Part shown: positions 10,166 to 17,281 of the stretch, in pieces
Numbering within the stretch: the first letter of the stretch is position 1
Layout: each line of letters opens with the position of its first letter
Assembly: GCF_008727755.1 (NCBI RefSeq)
Contig: NZ_CP044231.1
Span: forward strand, 1,116,001-1,180,000
DNA from: Microbacterium caowuchunii
GTDB lineage: Bacteria; Actinomycetota; Actinomycetes; Actinomycetales; Microbacteriaceae
Direction: 5' to 3'
Length of the DNA: 64,000 nucleotides
The notes under the pieces: generated by a model
What the model saw: the letters and a program-made list of their open reading frames with translations, nothing else
Database searches by the model: none
Told to the model about the DNA's origin: nothing
Program-made: the position numbers and the translations under genes

Positions 10166-11239
10166 GTGGCTCTTACCATCGGAATCGTCGGTCTTCCCAA
10201 CGTCGGCAAGTCGACGCTCTTCAACGCGCTGACCAAGAACTCAGTGCTCGCCGCGAACTACCCGTTCGCCACGATCGAGCCGAACGTCGGGGTCGTGAAC
10301 CTGCCGGACCCGCGCCTCGACACGCTCGCCGAGATCTTCGGCAGCGAGCGGATCCTGCCCGCCGCGGTCTCGTTCGTCGACATCGCGGGCATCGTCCGCG
10401 GCGCCAGCGAGGGCGAAGGGCTGGGCAACAAGTTCCTCGCGAACATCCGGGAGGCGGATGCGATCGCTCAGGTCGTGCGCGGCTTCGCCGACTCCGACGT
10501 CGTGCACGTCGACGGCGCCGTCGACCCGAAGAACGACATGGAGACCATCAACGCAGAGCTCCAGCTCGCGGATCTCGAGACGCTCGAGCGGGCCATCGCC
10601 CGGTACGAGAAGGAGGTGCGCGGCAAGAAGCTCGACCCCTCCGTGCTCGAGGCGGCTGTGGCCGCGAAGGATGCGCTGGAGCGCGGGGTGCTGCTCTCGG
10701 CATCCGGCATCGATCTGGAGCCCATCAAGGAGCTCGGGCTGCTCACCGCCAAGCCCTTCATCTTCGTGTTCAACGTCGACGAGGCCGTGCTGACGGATCC
10801 CGCGCGGAAGGCCGAGCTGGAGGCGCTCGTCGCCCCTGCCAAGGCGGTGTTCCTGGACGCGAAGATCGAGTCCGAGCTGATCGACCTCGACCCGGAGGAT
10901 GCCGCCGAACTGCTCGCCTCGACGGGTCAGGAGGAGTCCGGTCTCGACCAGCTGGCCCGGATCGGGTTCGACACGCTGGGACTGCAGACCTACCTCACGG
11001 CCGGCCCGAAGGAGGCGCGCGCCTGGACGATCGGGAAGGGCTGGAAGGCTCCCCAGGCGGCCGGCGTCATCCACACCGACTTCGAGAAGGGCTTCATCAA
11101 GGCCGAGGTCATCTCGTTCGACGACCTGGTCGCCGCGGGCTCGGTGCAGGAGGCCCGCGCGCGCGGCAAGGCACGCCTCGAGGGCAAGGACTACGTCATG
11201 CAGGACGGCGACGTGGTGGAGTTCCGCTTCAACGTGTGA
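10166..11239 (+). CDS. ychF: Redox-regulated ATPase YchF (Obg-like)
   Basis: A 357-residue P-loop protein of the Obg/HflX class that hydrolyses ATP and binds ribosomes. Visible elements are G1 LPNVGKSTLFNAL, G3 DIAGIVRGASEGEGLGNKFL, the modified G4 FVFNVDE and a C-terminal TGS domain ending in DGDVVEFRFNV. The gene appears complete. It is unusual because its last 8-11 codons and stop recur three more times downstream (11762-11797, 13046-13072 and 13665-13688), which points to repeated integration at its 3' end. GTG start. Confidence 0.96.
   Translation: MALTIGIVGLPNVGKSTLFNALTKNSVLAANYPFATIEPNVGVVNLPDPRLDTLAEIFGSERILPAAVSFVDIAGIVRGASEGEGLGNKFLANIREADAIAQVVRGFADSDVVHVDGAVDPKNDMETINAELQLADLETLERAIARYEKEVRGKKLDPSVLEAAVAAKDALERGVLLSASGIDLEPIKELGLLTAKPFIFVFNVDEAVLTDPARKAELEALVAPAKAVFLDAKIESELIDLDPEDAAELLASTGQEESGLDQLARIGFDTLGLQTYLTAGPKEARAWTIGKGWKAPQAAGVIHTDFEKGFIKAEVISFDDLVAAGSVQEARARGKARLEGKDYVMQDGDVVEFRFNV
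11204..11239 (+). repeat. ychF-terminus repeat, copy 1 (within ychF)
   Basis: These 36 bases encode DGDVVEFRFNV plus stop TGA and are the genuine gene end. They match copy 2 over 36 bases except for three G/C third-base changes and the stop codon, and copy 3 over its last 27 bases except near the ends. Confidence 0.9.
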
Positions 11240-11317
11240 CGCCTCTGGCGGATCGACATAGCCTTGGCCGTGGGTCGGGGTGCAATGTCGGTTTATGGCC
11301 CGTGTGGAGTGTGATTG

Positions 11318-11692
11318 ATGATCCTCGGTGACGACATGGTGGCGCGGCGTGTGCTCGTGCGCGATGGGAAGCCTGCACGCGTGATCGTCCTGCGCCCGCG
11401 GCCATTCGACGATGCGGGCGCTGATTGGTATGTCGATGTTCGCTTGGTGGACGAAGACGATGAGGTGATCTGGTCCAGTCGAGTCGGCGGCGTCGATGCG
11501 GTCCAGGCGCTCACGCTCGCGTTGGTGCGAATAGGGGACACGCTTGCTGCCGAGCGCGCCGAGGGTCATGAGTTGACGTTCTTGGGGGACACGGAACTGG
11601 GGTTCCCCGTCACACTGCCATCGACGGACGGGAAGAACTCCACAGCGCAGGTGATGCTGTACCAGGTGGGTCCGGCAGCAGAACCCCGGTGA
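11318..11692 (+). CDS. Hypothetical protein (DUF6968-like) in the first ychF cassette
   Basis: A 124-residue protein with the pattern RPRPF followed by a WYVDVRLVDED segment and VGGVDAVQALTLALVRIGDTL, resembling the DUF6968 proteins; function unknown. That family name is from memory. ATG at 11318 is chosen because GGAG lies eight bases upstream; TTG at 11315 is also open. Codon use is less GC-biased than in the surrounding core genes, suggesting a foreign origin. It is the only gene between copies 1 and 2 of the ychF-end repeat and has its own terminator. Confidence 0.7.
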   Translation: MILGDDMVARRVLVRDGKPARVIVLRPRPFDDAGADWYVDVRLVDEDDEVIWSSRVGGVDAVQALTLALVRIGDTLAAERAEGHELTFLGDTELGFPVTLPSTDGKNSTAQVMLYQVGPAAEPR

Positions 11693-11706
11693 ACGTCAGT
11701 GGGCCC

Positions 11707-11734
11707 GGGTTCGGGCGCACGCGAACCCGCTTTT
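11707..11734 (+). terminator. Intrinsic terminator of the first cassette gene
   Basis: GGGTTCG (11707-11713) pairs with CGAACCC (11722-11728) and is followed by gcTTTT at 11729-11734. It is one of the few T-tailed terminators in the window. Confidence 0.75.
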
Positions 11735-11761
11735 CGATCGGACGACGGTACCTTCAAGCTC

Positions 11762-11797
11762 GACGGCGACGTGGTCGAGTTCCGGTTCAACGTCTAG
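11762..11797 (+). repeat. ychF-terminus repeat, copy 2
   Basis: Thirty-six bases encode exactly DGDVVEFRFNV and stop TAG. Compared with the real ychF end, the three internal differences are all silent (GTG/GTC, CGC/CGG, GTG/GTC), so this looks like the 3' end of another ychF allele rather than a decayed duplicate. No ychF body precedes it. Confidence 0.88.
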
Positions 11798-11809
11798 CCG
11801 CGCACCGAT

Positions 11810-12724
11810 TCAACCTCTGGAGTTGATGAGTTCCTCTGCGAACTCGGTCAGGAAGCAGTCGCCCCAGCGTCGGGCTGTGGGGGAGACGGTATCCAGATTG
11901 ATCACGCCGTGGACCATGCCATCCAGATGATGATGTCTCGTGAGCCTTCCCGCACGTTGCAGATGCTCGGCCAGCGCGAGCCCTTCGTCGCGGAGTGGGT
12001 CGTACTCGCTGGTGATGATCGTCGTCATCGGGGTCGCGAGGGGTGCGCGCCGTAGTGGGTCGAGTGTCGAGCTTCCACGTATTGCGGACGTCGGTGCCCA
12101 CTTTGACACGAACCACTCGAGATCCCGGGCGTCCAGGCCCCATCCTGTGCCCCAGCTTTCAACGCTGGGCATCGACAGAGTGAGGTCCACGTTGGGGTTG
12201 ACCATGAGAAGGCGATCGACGGCGATGTCCGGCGCCTCCGCTGCCGAGAAAGCTATGAGGGCTCCCGCAGAATCTCCGGCGAGGCCCAGGGGTTGATCGC
12301 TACCAATGCTGTGACGCACGGCAGCGAGGACGGTGCGGACGTCGTCGATGGCTGCGGGGAAGGGGTGCTCGGGCGCGCGTCGGTAATCGACAGCGACGAC
12401 GTCGATTCTCCCGAGGGCGGCGAGTCGTCGGCACGCGCGGTCGTGGGAGTCGAGGTCACCGAACACGAATGCGCCGCCGTGTACGTAGACACAGGTGGTG
12501 CGGGTCTTTTCGGCGTCGTGCCGGTAGACGCGGACAGGGACAGGAACGGCGTTTTCTGCAGCCAGCACCTCATCTCGAACCACGGAGATCTCGGGTCCTG
12601 CAGGACGGGATCTCTTCTCACGGGCCCGCGAAATCGACGGTGCGGCGTATTCCTGGCTTTGGATGCTGGCAAGCCAGTCCGCTAGCTCAGGATCGGCGAT
12701 CCTCGTCGTCGCCCCGGAGGTCAT
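11810..12724 (-). CDS. Alpha/beta hydrolase, hormone-sensitive-lipase family
   Basis: A 304-residue carboxylesterase-type hydrolase. The oxyanion-hole motif YVHGGAFVFGD, the nucleophile motif GDSAGAL, an acid in SEYDPLRDEG and the His in DGMVHGV are all present, so the triad looks intact. The natural substrate is unknown. ATG at 12724 is preferred (AGGTGGGGAG upstream), but ATG at 12751 or 12766 cannot be excluded. The stop lies 12 bases after the ychF-end copy 2, in opposite orientation. GC content and codon use look lower than in neighbouring core genes, in line with transfer. Confidence 0.85.
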   Translation of the reverse strand: MTSGATTRIADPELADWLASIQSQEYAAPSISRAREKRSRPAGPEISVVRDEVLAAENAVPVPVRVYRHDAEKTRTTCVYVHGGAFVFGDLDSHDRACRRLAALGRIDVVAVDYRRAPEHPFPAAIDDVRTVLAAVRHSIGSDQPLGLAGDSAGALIAFSAAEAPDIAVDRLLMVNPNVDLTLSMPSVESWGTGWGLDARDLEWFVSKWAPTSAIRGSSTLDPLRRAPLATPMTTIITSEYDPLRDEGLALAEHLQRAGRLTRHHHLDGMVHGVINLDTVSPTARRWGDCFLTEFAEELINSRG

Positions 12725-12786
12725 CGGTAGATCTCCCCACCTCGGTGTCATGAGTCCAGTGTGCAACTCTTGCAGATGTCCGAGAG

Positions 12787-13045
12787 TCAGCCCTCGGGAA
12801 CCGTGCCCACTTGCTTTGCCGGCACCCCGAGGACAACGGCATCCGCCGGTACGTCCGTCGTGACGACGGAACCCGCGCCCACCACGCGCCGTCGCCGATC
12901 GTCACTCCCGGCAACACCGTCACGTTGGCGCCGAACCATACGCCCCGTCCGATCACGACCCGGGCCGGGTGCAACTCCGCCCGTCGACTCGGCAGCATGT
13001 CGTGGTTCAAAGAGCCTGGCGCATGATGCTCATCGGTGACGGAAT
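12787..13045 (-). pseudogene. Remnant of a hexapeptide-repeat O-acetyltransferase (frameshifted, 5'-truncated)
   Basis: On the minus strand, residues HHAPGSLNHDMLPSRR and RGVWFGANVTVLPGVTIGDGA belong to a left-handed beta-helix acetyltransferase (maltose/nodulation acetyltransferase type). One base is then missing near 12890. After it, the +1 frame continues the protein perfectly with VVGAGSVVTTDVPADA and VVLGVPAKQVGTVPEG to the TGA at 12787-12789. The 5' half of the gene is absent: the coding similarity reaches the ychF-end copy 3 at 13046 and stops. It is thus cut by the repeat and broken by a frameshift, so it should be inactive. Confidence 0.85.
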
Positions 13046-13072
13046 GTCGTGGAGTTCCGCTTCAACGTGTAA
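13046..13072 (+). repeat. ychF-terminus repeat, copy 3
   Basis: Twenty-seven bases encode VVEFRFNV and stop TAA. They differ from ychF only in the first Val codon (GTC for GTG) and in the stop codon. The bases before it bear no similarity to ychF. Confidence 0.88.
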
Positions 13073-13577
13073 TCGGGTCGTCTGGAGTCGCTGGCTCGGT
13101 TAGCGCTGCGGCGTAGTTGCGCATCGAGCGCTGATATCGAGGCAATGCCTCGATTTGGGCCTCGATGGCTACCCGGAGCGCCTCATCTTTGCGGCCCGCG
13201 CTATGCAGCGCCAGAGCCAGCACGACACGAGGTGCCGAGCCTGTCGATTCGTGGGTCGGGGCGGCGCTCAAGACGGCGATGGCTTCATCGAGTCGGCCGA
13301 GGTTGCGCAGAGTGGATCCGTACTGCACCGCGAGTTGAGCATGCCGAGCGTCATCGAGGGTGAGTTCGAGCGCGCGCTCATACTCCGCGCCTGCCTCAGC
13401 CTCGAATCCCATCGAGTCGTACATGCTCGCGAGCTCGAATGCGCCCCGGCCGTCGCGCGCCGGGCACGCGTCAGCCAACTCCCGCATGGCCTTGACCCCT
13501 TCGTCGCGGCTGAGGGAGTCGAAGTTGGCCCAGAGGTCCGTGACGGAGGCTTCCCATTGTTTGAGGTCTGCCGGCAT
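13062..13577 (-). CDS. Tetratricopeptide-repeat protein
   Basis: A 171-residue protein built of helical repeats, with TPR-like stretches such as GAFELASMYDSMGFEAEAGAEYERAL and LAVQYGSTLRNLGRLDEAIAVL. Short soluble TPR proteins like this usually mediate protein contacts; the specific role is unknown. ATG at 13577 is chosen because the protein pattern begins there (MPADLKQWEASV). The stop codon TGA (13062-13064) is supplied by antisense sequence of ychF-end copy 3, so the native C-terminus may have been replaced at the junction. Confidence 0.75.
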   Translation of the reverse strand: MPADLKQWEASVTDLWANFDSLSRDEGVKAMRELADACPARDGRGAFELASMYDSMGFEAEAGAEYERALELTLDDARHAQLAVQYGSTLRNLGRLDEAIAVLSAAPTHESTGSAPRVVLALALHSAGRKDEALRVAIEAQIEALPRYQRSMRNYAAALTEPATPDDPITR

Positions 13578-13664
13578 GGAACCTAGTTTGTCAGGCAGCG
13601 ACCTCACGACGTCGGGACACAACTGGTGGGCATCGCTGGCAGAGGTTGCTCGGAACGTAACCCG

Positions 13665-13688
13665 GTCGAGTTCCGCTTCACCGTGTAG
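13665..13688 (+). repeat. ychF-terminus repeat, copy 4
   Basis: Twenty-four bases encode VEFRFTV and stop TAG, one amino-acid change (Asn to Thr) from the ychF end. It is the last copy and lies 15 bases before an 87-bp hairpin element. Confidence 0.8.
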
Positions 13689-13703
13689 CCCTGCTCTCCC
13701 TTC

Positions 13704-13790
13704 CCGCCGAACCACCCCTTTGTCGCCGAGCCACCCCTTTCGCGGGGGCGGCTAGAGGGGTGGGGCGGCGCGACAGGGGTGGGTCGGCGG
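13704..13790 (+). repeat. 87-bp imperfect hairpin element, copy 1
   Basis: An intergenic palindrome whose left arm contains two ACCACCCCTTT/GCCACCCCTTT blocks and whose right arm contains their complements (AGAGGGGTGGG, ACAGGGGTGGG). The outer ends CCGCCGA and TCGGCGG pair. A second copy in the same orientation lies at 14607-14693, so this is a dispersed repeat family rather than a single terminator. Confidence 0.8.
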
Positions 13791-13814
13791 ATGTGGCGGG
13801 TGGCGCGCCGGGCG

Positions 13815-14240
13815 TCAGGCGGAGGTAGCCAGGCGCATGCCCACCGACGGGTCGGTGTCGACGAAGCCGGTCTTCTCGTACAGTCGCCGTCCGGGCGGGT
13901 CCGCGATGAGGGTGATGTACGGATCCGGCGGAGCCACCGCGCGGATGCGTTCGATCAGCGCGTCCAACACCATGCGTCCCAGGCCTGCACCCTGGTGTTC
14001 CGGATGGGTCGCGATGTCCGCGATGTGGAAGTACCAGCCCCCGTCGCCGATCACGCGTCCCATCGCCACCACCCTCCCCGTGGTGCGCTCACGGACATGG
14101 CAGAAGAACCAGGTTCCGGTGATGGCGGCCGCACCCTGCTCGGCGGTCTTGGGTGAGAGCCCTGCGTCTGCGCGCAGCCTGAGGTACGCATCCACATCGG
14201 GTGCTCCGCAGATCAGTTCGTAGCGGTCGGGGAGAGCCAT
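13815..14240 (-). CDS. GNAT family N-acetyltransferase
   Basis: A 141-residue GNAT protein. The acetyl-CoA loop HPEHQGAGLGRMVLDAL (about residues 79-95), the preceding strand YFHIADIATHP and the C-terminal RRLYEKTGF motif are present. It acetylates a small molecule or protein amine; the substrate is unknown. The start is ATG at 14240, with AAGGAT positioned either as a weak ribosome site or as a -10 box six bases upstream. It lies between the two 87-bp hairpin elements. Confidence 0.88.
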   Translation of the reverse strand: MALPDRYELICGAPDVDAYLRLRADAGLSPKTAEQGAAAITGTWFFCHVRERTTGRVVAMGRVIGDGGWYFHIADIATHPEHQGAGLGRMVLDALIERIRAVAPPDPYITLIADPPGRRLYEKTGFVDTDPSVGMRLATSA

Positions 14241-14606
14241 GGATTCATCCTTCCAGCACCACGCCCGTGACGAACGGCGGCCATGCTCCCAGGTTGCTCG
14301 TCGAACCGCTGCTGGCTGCTCATGTGGCGCGCTCAGGGCGTTCCGACGCTGTGCGCGCTGGCGAATCCGCGCCCCGCTCCTGACGTTCGGGTCGCTCCTG
14401 CGCGCTGGTCGGGGGTCTGATCGTGCCGACCGTGGTTCTGCTCCTCATCGCGCGGGCGGGTCGATCAGTGGGATGGGTACGGACGGTCTCGTACGCGATG
14501 CTCGTGGGGTTGGCCGTCGTCGGCCTGGGCGCGGTGCTGTTCTCGGGAGGGTTCACCATCCCGCTCGTCCCCCACCCCACGTGCTGCCCCCCGCCCCCCT
14601 TCCCAC

Positions 14607-14693
14607 TCGCCGAACCACCCCGTTACCGCCCAGCCACCCCTTTCGCAGCGGCCACCAGAGGGATGGCTCGGCCCTACAGGGGTGGGTCGGCGA
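14607..14693 (+). repeat. 87-bp imperfect hairpin element, copy 2
   Basis: Same length, orientation and block order as the copy at 13704-13790, with the central AGCCACCCCTTTCGC block and the right-arm ACAGGGGTGGGTCGGCG preserved and most changes in the loop-proximal part. Outer ends TCGCCGA and TCGGCGA pair. Confidence 0.8.
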
Positions 14694-14699
14694 AACGAC

Positions 14700-14739
14700 G
14701 GGGGGACGGGGGGACGGGGGGACGGGGGGACGGGGGGAC
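14700..14739 (+). repeat. Five tandem copies of GGGGGGAC
   Basis: Perfect 8-bp repeat, five full units plus partial units on each side. It ends seven bases before the -10 box of the DUF2200 gene, so it fills the -35 region. The runs of six G could also form quadruplex structures. Confidence 0.9.
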
Positions 14740-14746
14740 GGGGGCG

Positions 14747-14752
14747 TAACCT
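14747..14752 (+). promoter_or_regulatory. Leaderless -10 box for the DUF2200 gene
   Basis: TAACCT ends six bases before the ATG at 14759; no ribosome binding site. The octamer repeat occupies the position of the -35 element. Confidence 0.55.
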
Positions 14753-14758
14753 GGGCGC

Positions 14759-15103
14759 ATGCACCGGATCTTCGGGATGCCCGTGGCATCGGTCTACCCG
14801 CTGTATGTGACCAAGCTCGCCAAGAAGGGTCGCACGCAGGAGGAGCTCGACGAGGTGATCGCGTGGCTCACGGGCTTCGACCGCGCTGAACTGCAGCGGC
14901 ACCTGGACGCGCAGACGACGTTCGCGGACTTCTTCGCAGCGGCCACCCTGAACCCCGCGGCGGACCGCATCACGGGCGTTATCTGCGGCATGCGCGTCGA
15001 GGAGATCGAAGATCCGCTCATGCAGAAGATCCGGTACCTCGACAAGCTCGTCGACGAGCTCGCCCGGGGAAAGGCGATGGAGAAAGTACTGCGCGGGGCG
15101 TGA
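14759..15103 (+). CDS. DUF2200 family protein
   Basis: A 114-residue protein matching the DUF2200 pattern: an N-terminal [15 protein letters not shown] block, a YDEV-like helix with [13 protein letters not shown], and the C-terminal [25 protein letters not shown]. The function is unknown; the family is small, soluble and widely but patchily distributed. No partner gene is evident. Expression may depend on the octamer repeat just upstream. Confidence 0.88.
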   Translation: MHRIFGMPVASVYPLYVTKLAKKGRTQEELDEVIAWLTGFDRAELQRHLDAQTTFADFFAAATLNPAADRITGVICGMRVEEIEDPLMQKIRYLDKLVDELARGKAMEKVLRGA

Positions 15104-15218
15104 GCAGCGCCGTCCGCGGGGTGGCGGAACACGACCCGCGCCCGTCACACGGTGAACGGACCGGGCGTCATCTGTAGCAGGATGCTGTCGAGCTGTTCCG
15201 TACCCGAAAGGACCCCAC

Positions 15219-15683
15219 ATGACCTCCCTGCCGAGCGCATCCGCAGTCGTCCGCGTCGGACGCCTCGCCACCGCCGCCGGGACGCTTCTCCTCGCCGGGG
15301 GCACCGCGGCCTGGCTCACCGTCACGAAGCAGCTGCGCGAGGAGAAGATCACCGTGCCGGGCAACGCGCCGGCCCTCGCGGGCAAGCCGGTCCAGGGTCC
15401 GGCCACCGCCTACGTCGAGGCGCTCGTGATCAAGCGCAACGCCGAGCGGGGTGCGGGCGGGCGCACCTTCGCCGACATCAGCGACGCGCTGCGCAGTGTG
15501 GAGTCCGGCAGTGACGAGGAGCGCCGACTGCGCGGGCAGAGCTCCGCCCTCTCGACCGCCGCATCCCTCCGCACCTCGCTGATGACCTCGGTGCTCGCGT
15601 ACGGCGTGAGCGCGCTCGCGGCGGGGCTCGGTGCGCTCTTCCTGGTCTCCGGCACGACGCTTCGCCGCGCCGGCCGGAGCTGA
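15219..15683 (+). CDS. Hypothetical protein with two membrane helices
   Basis: A 154-residue protein with a hydrophobic segment near residues 14-34 (LATAAGTLLLAGGTAAWL), a soluble extracytoplasmic stretch of about 85 residues, and a second hydrophobic helix near 125-147. ATG at 15219 has GAAAGGA upstream. The layout (two helices around one exposed loop) and the KITVPGNAPALAGKPVQGP motif recur in actinobacterial proteins of unknown function. It probably stands alone between DUF2200 and a hydrolase gene. Confidence 0.7.
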   Translation: MTSLPSASAVVRVGRLATAAGTLLLAGGTAAWLTVTKQLREEKITVPGNAPALAGKPVQGPATAYVEALVIKRNAERGAGGRTFADISDALRSVESGSDEERRLRGQSSALSTAASLRTSLMTSVLAYGVSALAAGLGALFLVSGTTLRRAGRS

Positions 15684-15766
15684 GGACCGCCCGCCGGGGC
15701 GGATGGTGTCGGCGTAGCCTGGGAGGTGGAATCCCGCGCGTCCCACCATCCCGACGAGGAAGCACC

Positions 15767-16573
15767 GTGACCCCGACCCCACACCTCGAGCGCCGTGGCG
15801 CCGGCACGCCGGTGCTCTTCGTCCACGGCAACGGCGTCGACCATCGCTCGATGCTCGAGCTGGACGACGCGTTCGACGGCGCCGACTGGGAACGCGTCTA
15901 CCTCGACCTGCCCGGCTTCGGCCGGACGCCCCGGCTCGACGCGCCGGGCGGGCTGCCTGAGCTGGCCGACTGGCTCGACCGGATGACCGGTGAGCTCCTC
16001 GGCTCCACGCCCTTCGCCGTCGTGGGCTCGTCGCTCGGGGGTCTCCTGGCGCGCGAGCTCGCCGCGCGACGTCCCCATCAGTGCCTCGGCATCGCCCTTC
16101 TCGCTCCGGTCGTCGATCCGGTGCAGCAGAACCGGACGCTGCCGCCGTCCGTCGTGCTCGTCGAAAACGCCGCGCTCATCTCCGATCTGACGACGGAGGA
16201 CGCCGCCGCCTACGCGGAACTGGCGGTGGTGCAGTCCCCGGAGAACTGGGAACGATTCCGCCGCTCGGTGCTCCCCGGCCTGCGCGCCGCCGACATCCGG
16301 GCGATGGCTCACCTGGCGAAGGACTACGCCCTGCCCGCCCTGCCCGATGATCGGCTCGCCTCTCTGGAGCGGCCGGTGCTCATCGTCACCGGCCGACAGG
16401 ACGCCGTCGTCGGGTACCAGGATCAGTGGGCGCTCGCACAGCGCCTGCCCCGCGCCACCTATGCGGTGCTCGATCGCGCCGGCCACAACATCCAGATCGA
16501 CGCCCCGGATGCCGTGCACGACCTGGTCCGGCACTGGGCGGCGCAGGTCGCCGAACGCCCGGTCGCACGCTGA
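15767..16573 (+). CDS. Alpha/beta fold hydrolase
   Basis: A 268-residue hydrolase. The oxyanion strand LFVHGNGVDHRSM, the nucleophile elbow GSSLGG (Ser at about 89), the acid in TGRQDAVVGY and the catalytic His in RAGHNIQIDAPD are all in place. It is most like small-molecule esterases or C-C hydrolases; the substrate is unknown. GTG start preceded by GAGGAAG. The following yigZ gene begins 12 bases later, so they probably share a transcript. Confidence 0.88.
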   Translation: MTPTPHLERRGAGTPVLFVHGNGVDHRSMLELDDAFDGADWERVYLDLPGFGRTPRLDAPGGLPELADWLDRMTGELLGSTPFAVVGSSLGGLLARELAARRPHQCLGIALLAPVVDPVQQNRTLPPSVVLVENAALISDLTTEDAAAYAELAVVQSPENWERFRRSVLPGLRAADIRAMAHLAKDYALPALPDDRLASLERPVLIVTGRQDAVVGYQDQWALAQRLPRATYAVLDRAGHNIQIDAPDAVHDLVRHWAAQVAERPVAR

Positions 16574-16585
16574 GCCGCCGCATCC

Positions 16586-17251
16586 ATGCCCTTCACCCTC
16601 GCCGCACCCGTTCACAGCGAACAGGTCATCAAGAAGAGCCGCTTCCTCGGATGCGTGGAGCCGGTCACCGGGCGCGAGCAGGCCGTCGCGAGGGTCTCCG
16701 AACTGCGCGCCGAGCATCCGGGGGCCCGGCACGTCTGCTGGGCACTGATGGCCGGGGGACACTCCGCGGCGAACGACGACGGTGAACCGAGCGGGACGGC
16801 GGGCCGTCCGATGCTGGACGTGCTTCGGCACCAGGAGCTCGAGGGCGTGCTGGCGACCGTGGTCCGGTACTTCGGCGGCGTGAAGCTCGGCGCCGGCGGG
16901 CTCGTCCGCGCCTATACGGACTGCGTGGCCCAGGCGCTGCTGGGTGCCGAGCGGGTGCCCCTCATCCGGATGCGGACCCTTCGGGTCAGGGTGCCGTACG
17001 CGGTCGAGGGGGCGCTCCGGCGCGAGTTCGAGGCGCACGCTGCGACGCTGGAGGACGTGCGCCACGGCGGGGACGTGGAGCTCACGGTTCAGCTGCCCGA
17101 GGACCGGGCCGCCTCGCTGATGGCCCGCGTCGACGACCTGTCCCAGGGGCGTGCCGTGTGGGTGGCCGGGGGCCGAGGGACGGTGAGGTCCGGACCCGCG
17201 CGCTTCGGATGCGGCACGCGCGCCGGCACCCGCCCGGAGGGGACGCGGTGA
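16586..17251 (+). CDS. YigZ/IMPACT (UPF0029) family protein
   Basis: A 221-residue protein. The N-terminal domain carries the family signatures IKKSRFLGCVEPV and NDDGEPSGTAGRPML followed by VVRYFGGVKLGAGGLVRAY. A C-terminal ferredoxin-like DUF1949-type domain follows from about residue 125. The family is related to the eukaryotic translation regulator IMPACT and is thought to bind nucleic acid or ribosomes. The last 25 residues are an Arg/Gly-rich tail outside the family domains. Confidence 0.9.
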   Translation: MPFTLAAPVHSEQVIKKSRFLGCVEPVTGREQAVARVSELRAEHPGARHVCWALMAGGHSAANDDGEPSGTAGRPMLDVLRHQELEGVLATVVRYFGGVKLGAGGLVRAYTDCVAQALLGAERVPLIRMRTLRVRVPYAVEGALRREFEAHAATLEDVRHGGDVELTVQLPEDRAASLMARVDDLSQGRAVWVAGGRGTVRSGPARFGCGTRAGTRPEGTR

Positions 17252-17281
17252 GACGCCGCCCCCTCGTGCGACGATGGGGGA

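Larger units (their letters stand above)
14423..14749 (+). pseudogene. Possible remnant of a membrane protein
   Basis: The first 50 codons encode two hydrophobic segments (PTVVLLLIARAG and YAMLVGLAVVGLGAVLFSGG) typical of a bacterial membrane protein. The frame then runs through the hairpin element and octamer repeats, giving low-complexity Pro/Arg/Gly sequence. An in-frame stop lies 14 codons upstream of the GTG. I read this as the truncated end of a former gene interrupted by the repeats; it could also be chance. Confidence 0.3.
14241..14758. other. Gene-poor interval with repeats and a possible membrane-protein remnant
   Basis: More than 500 bases without a convincing intact gene. In order it holds undefined sequence with scattered stops (14241-14420), a short stretch encoding hydrophobic segments (14423-14580), the second 87-bp hairpin (14607-14693), the GGGGGGAC octamer repeats (14700-14739) and the promoter of the DUF2200 gene. 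Confidence 0.7.

Noticed and set aside
11240..13700. The ychF-end copies as a chance protein-coding similarity
   Set aside because: Four copies in one orientation within 2.5 kb, each ending in a stop codon and matching 24-36 bases, are too regular for chance.
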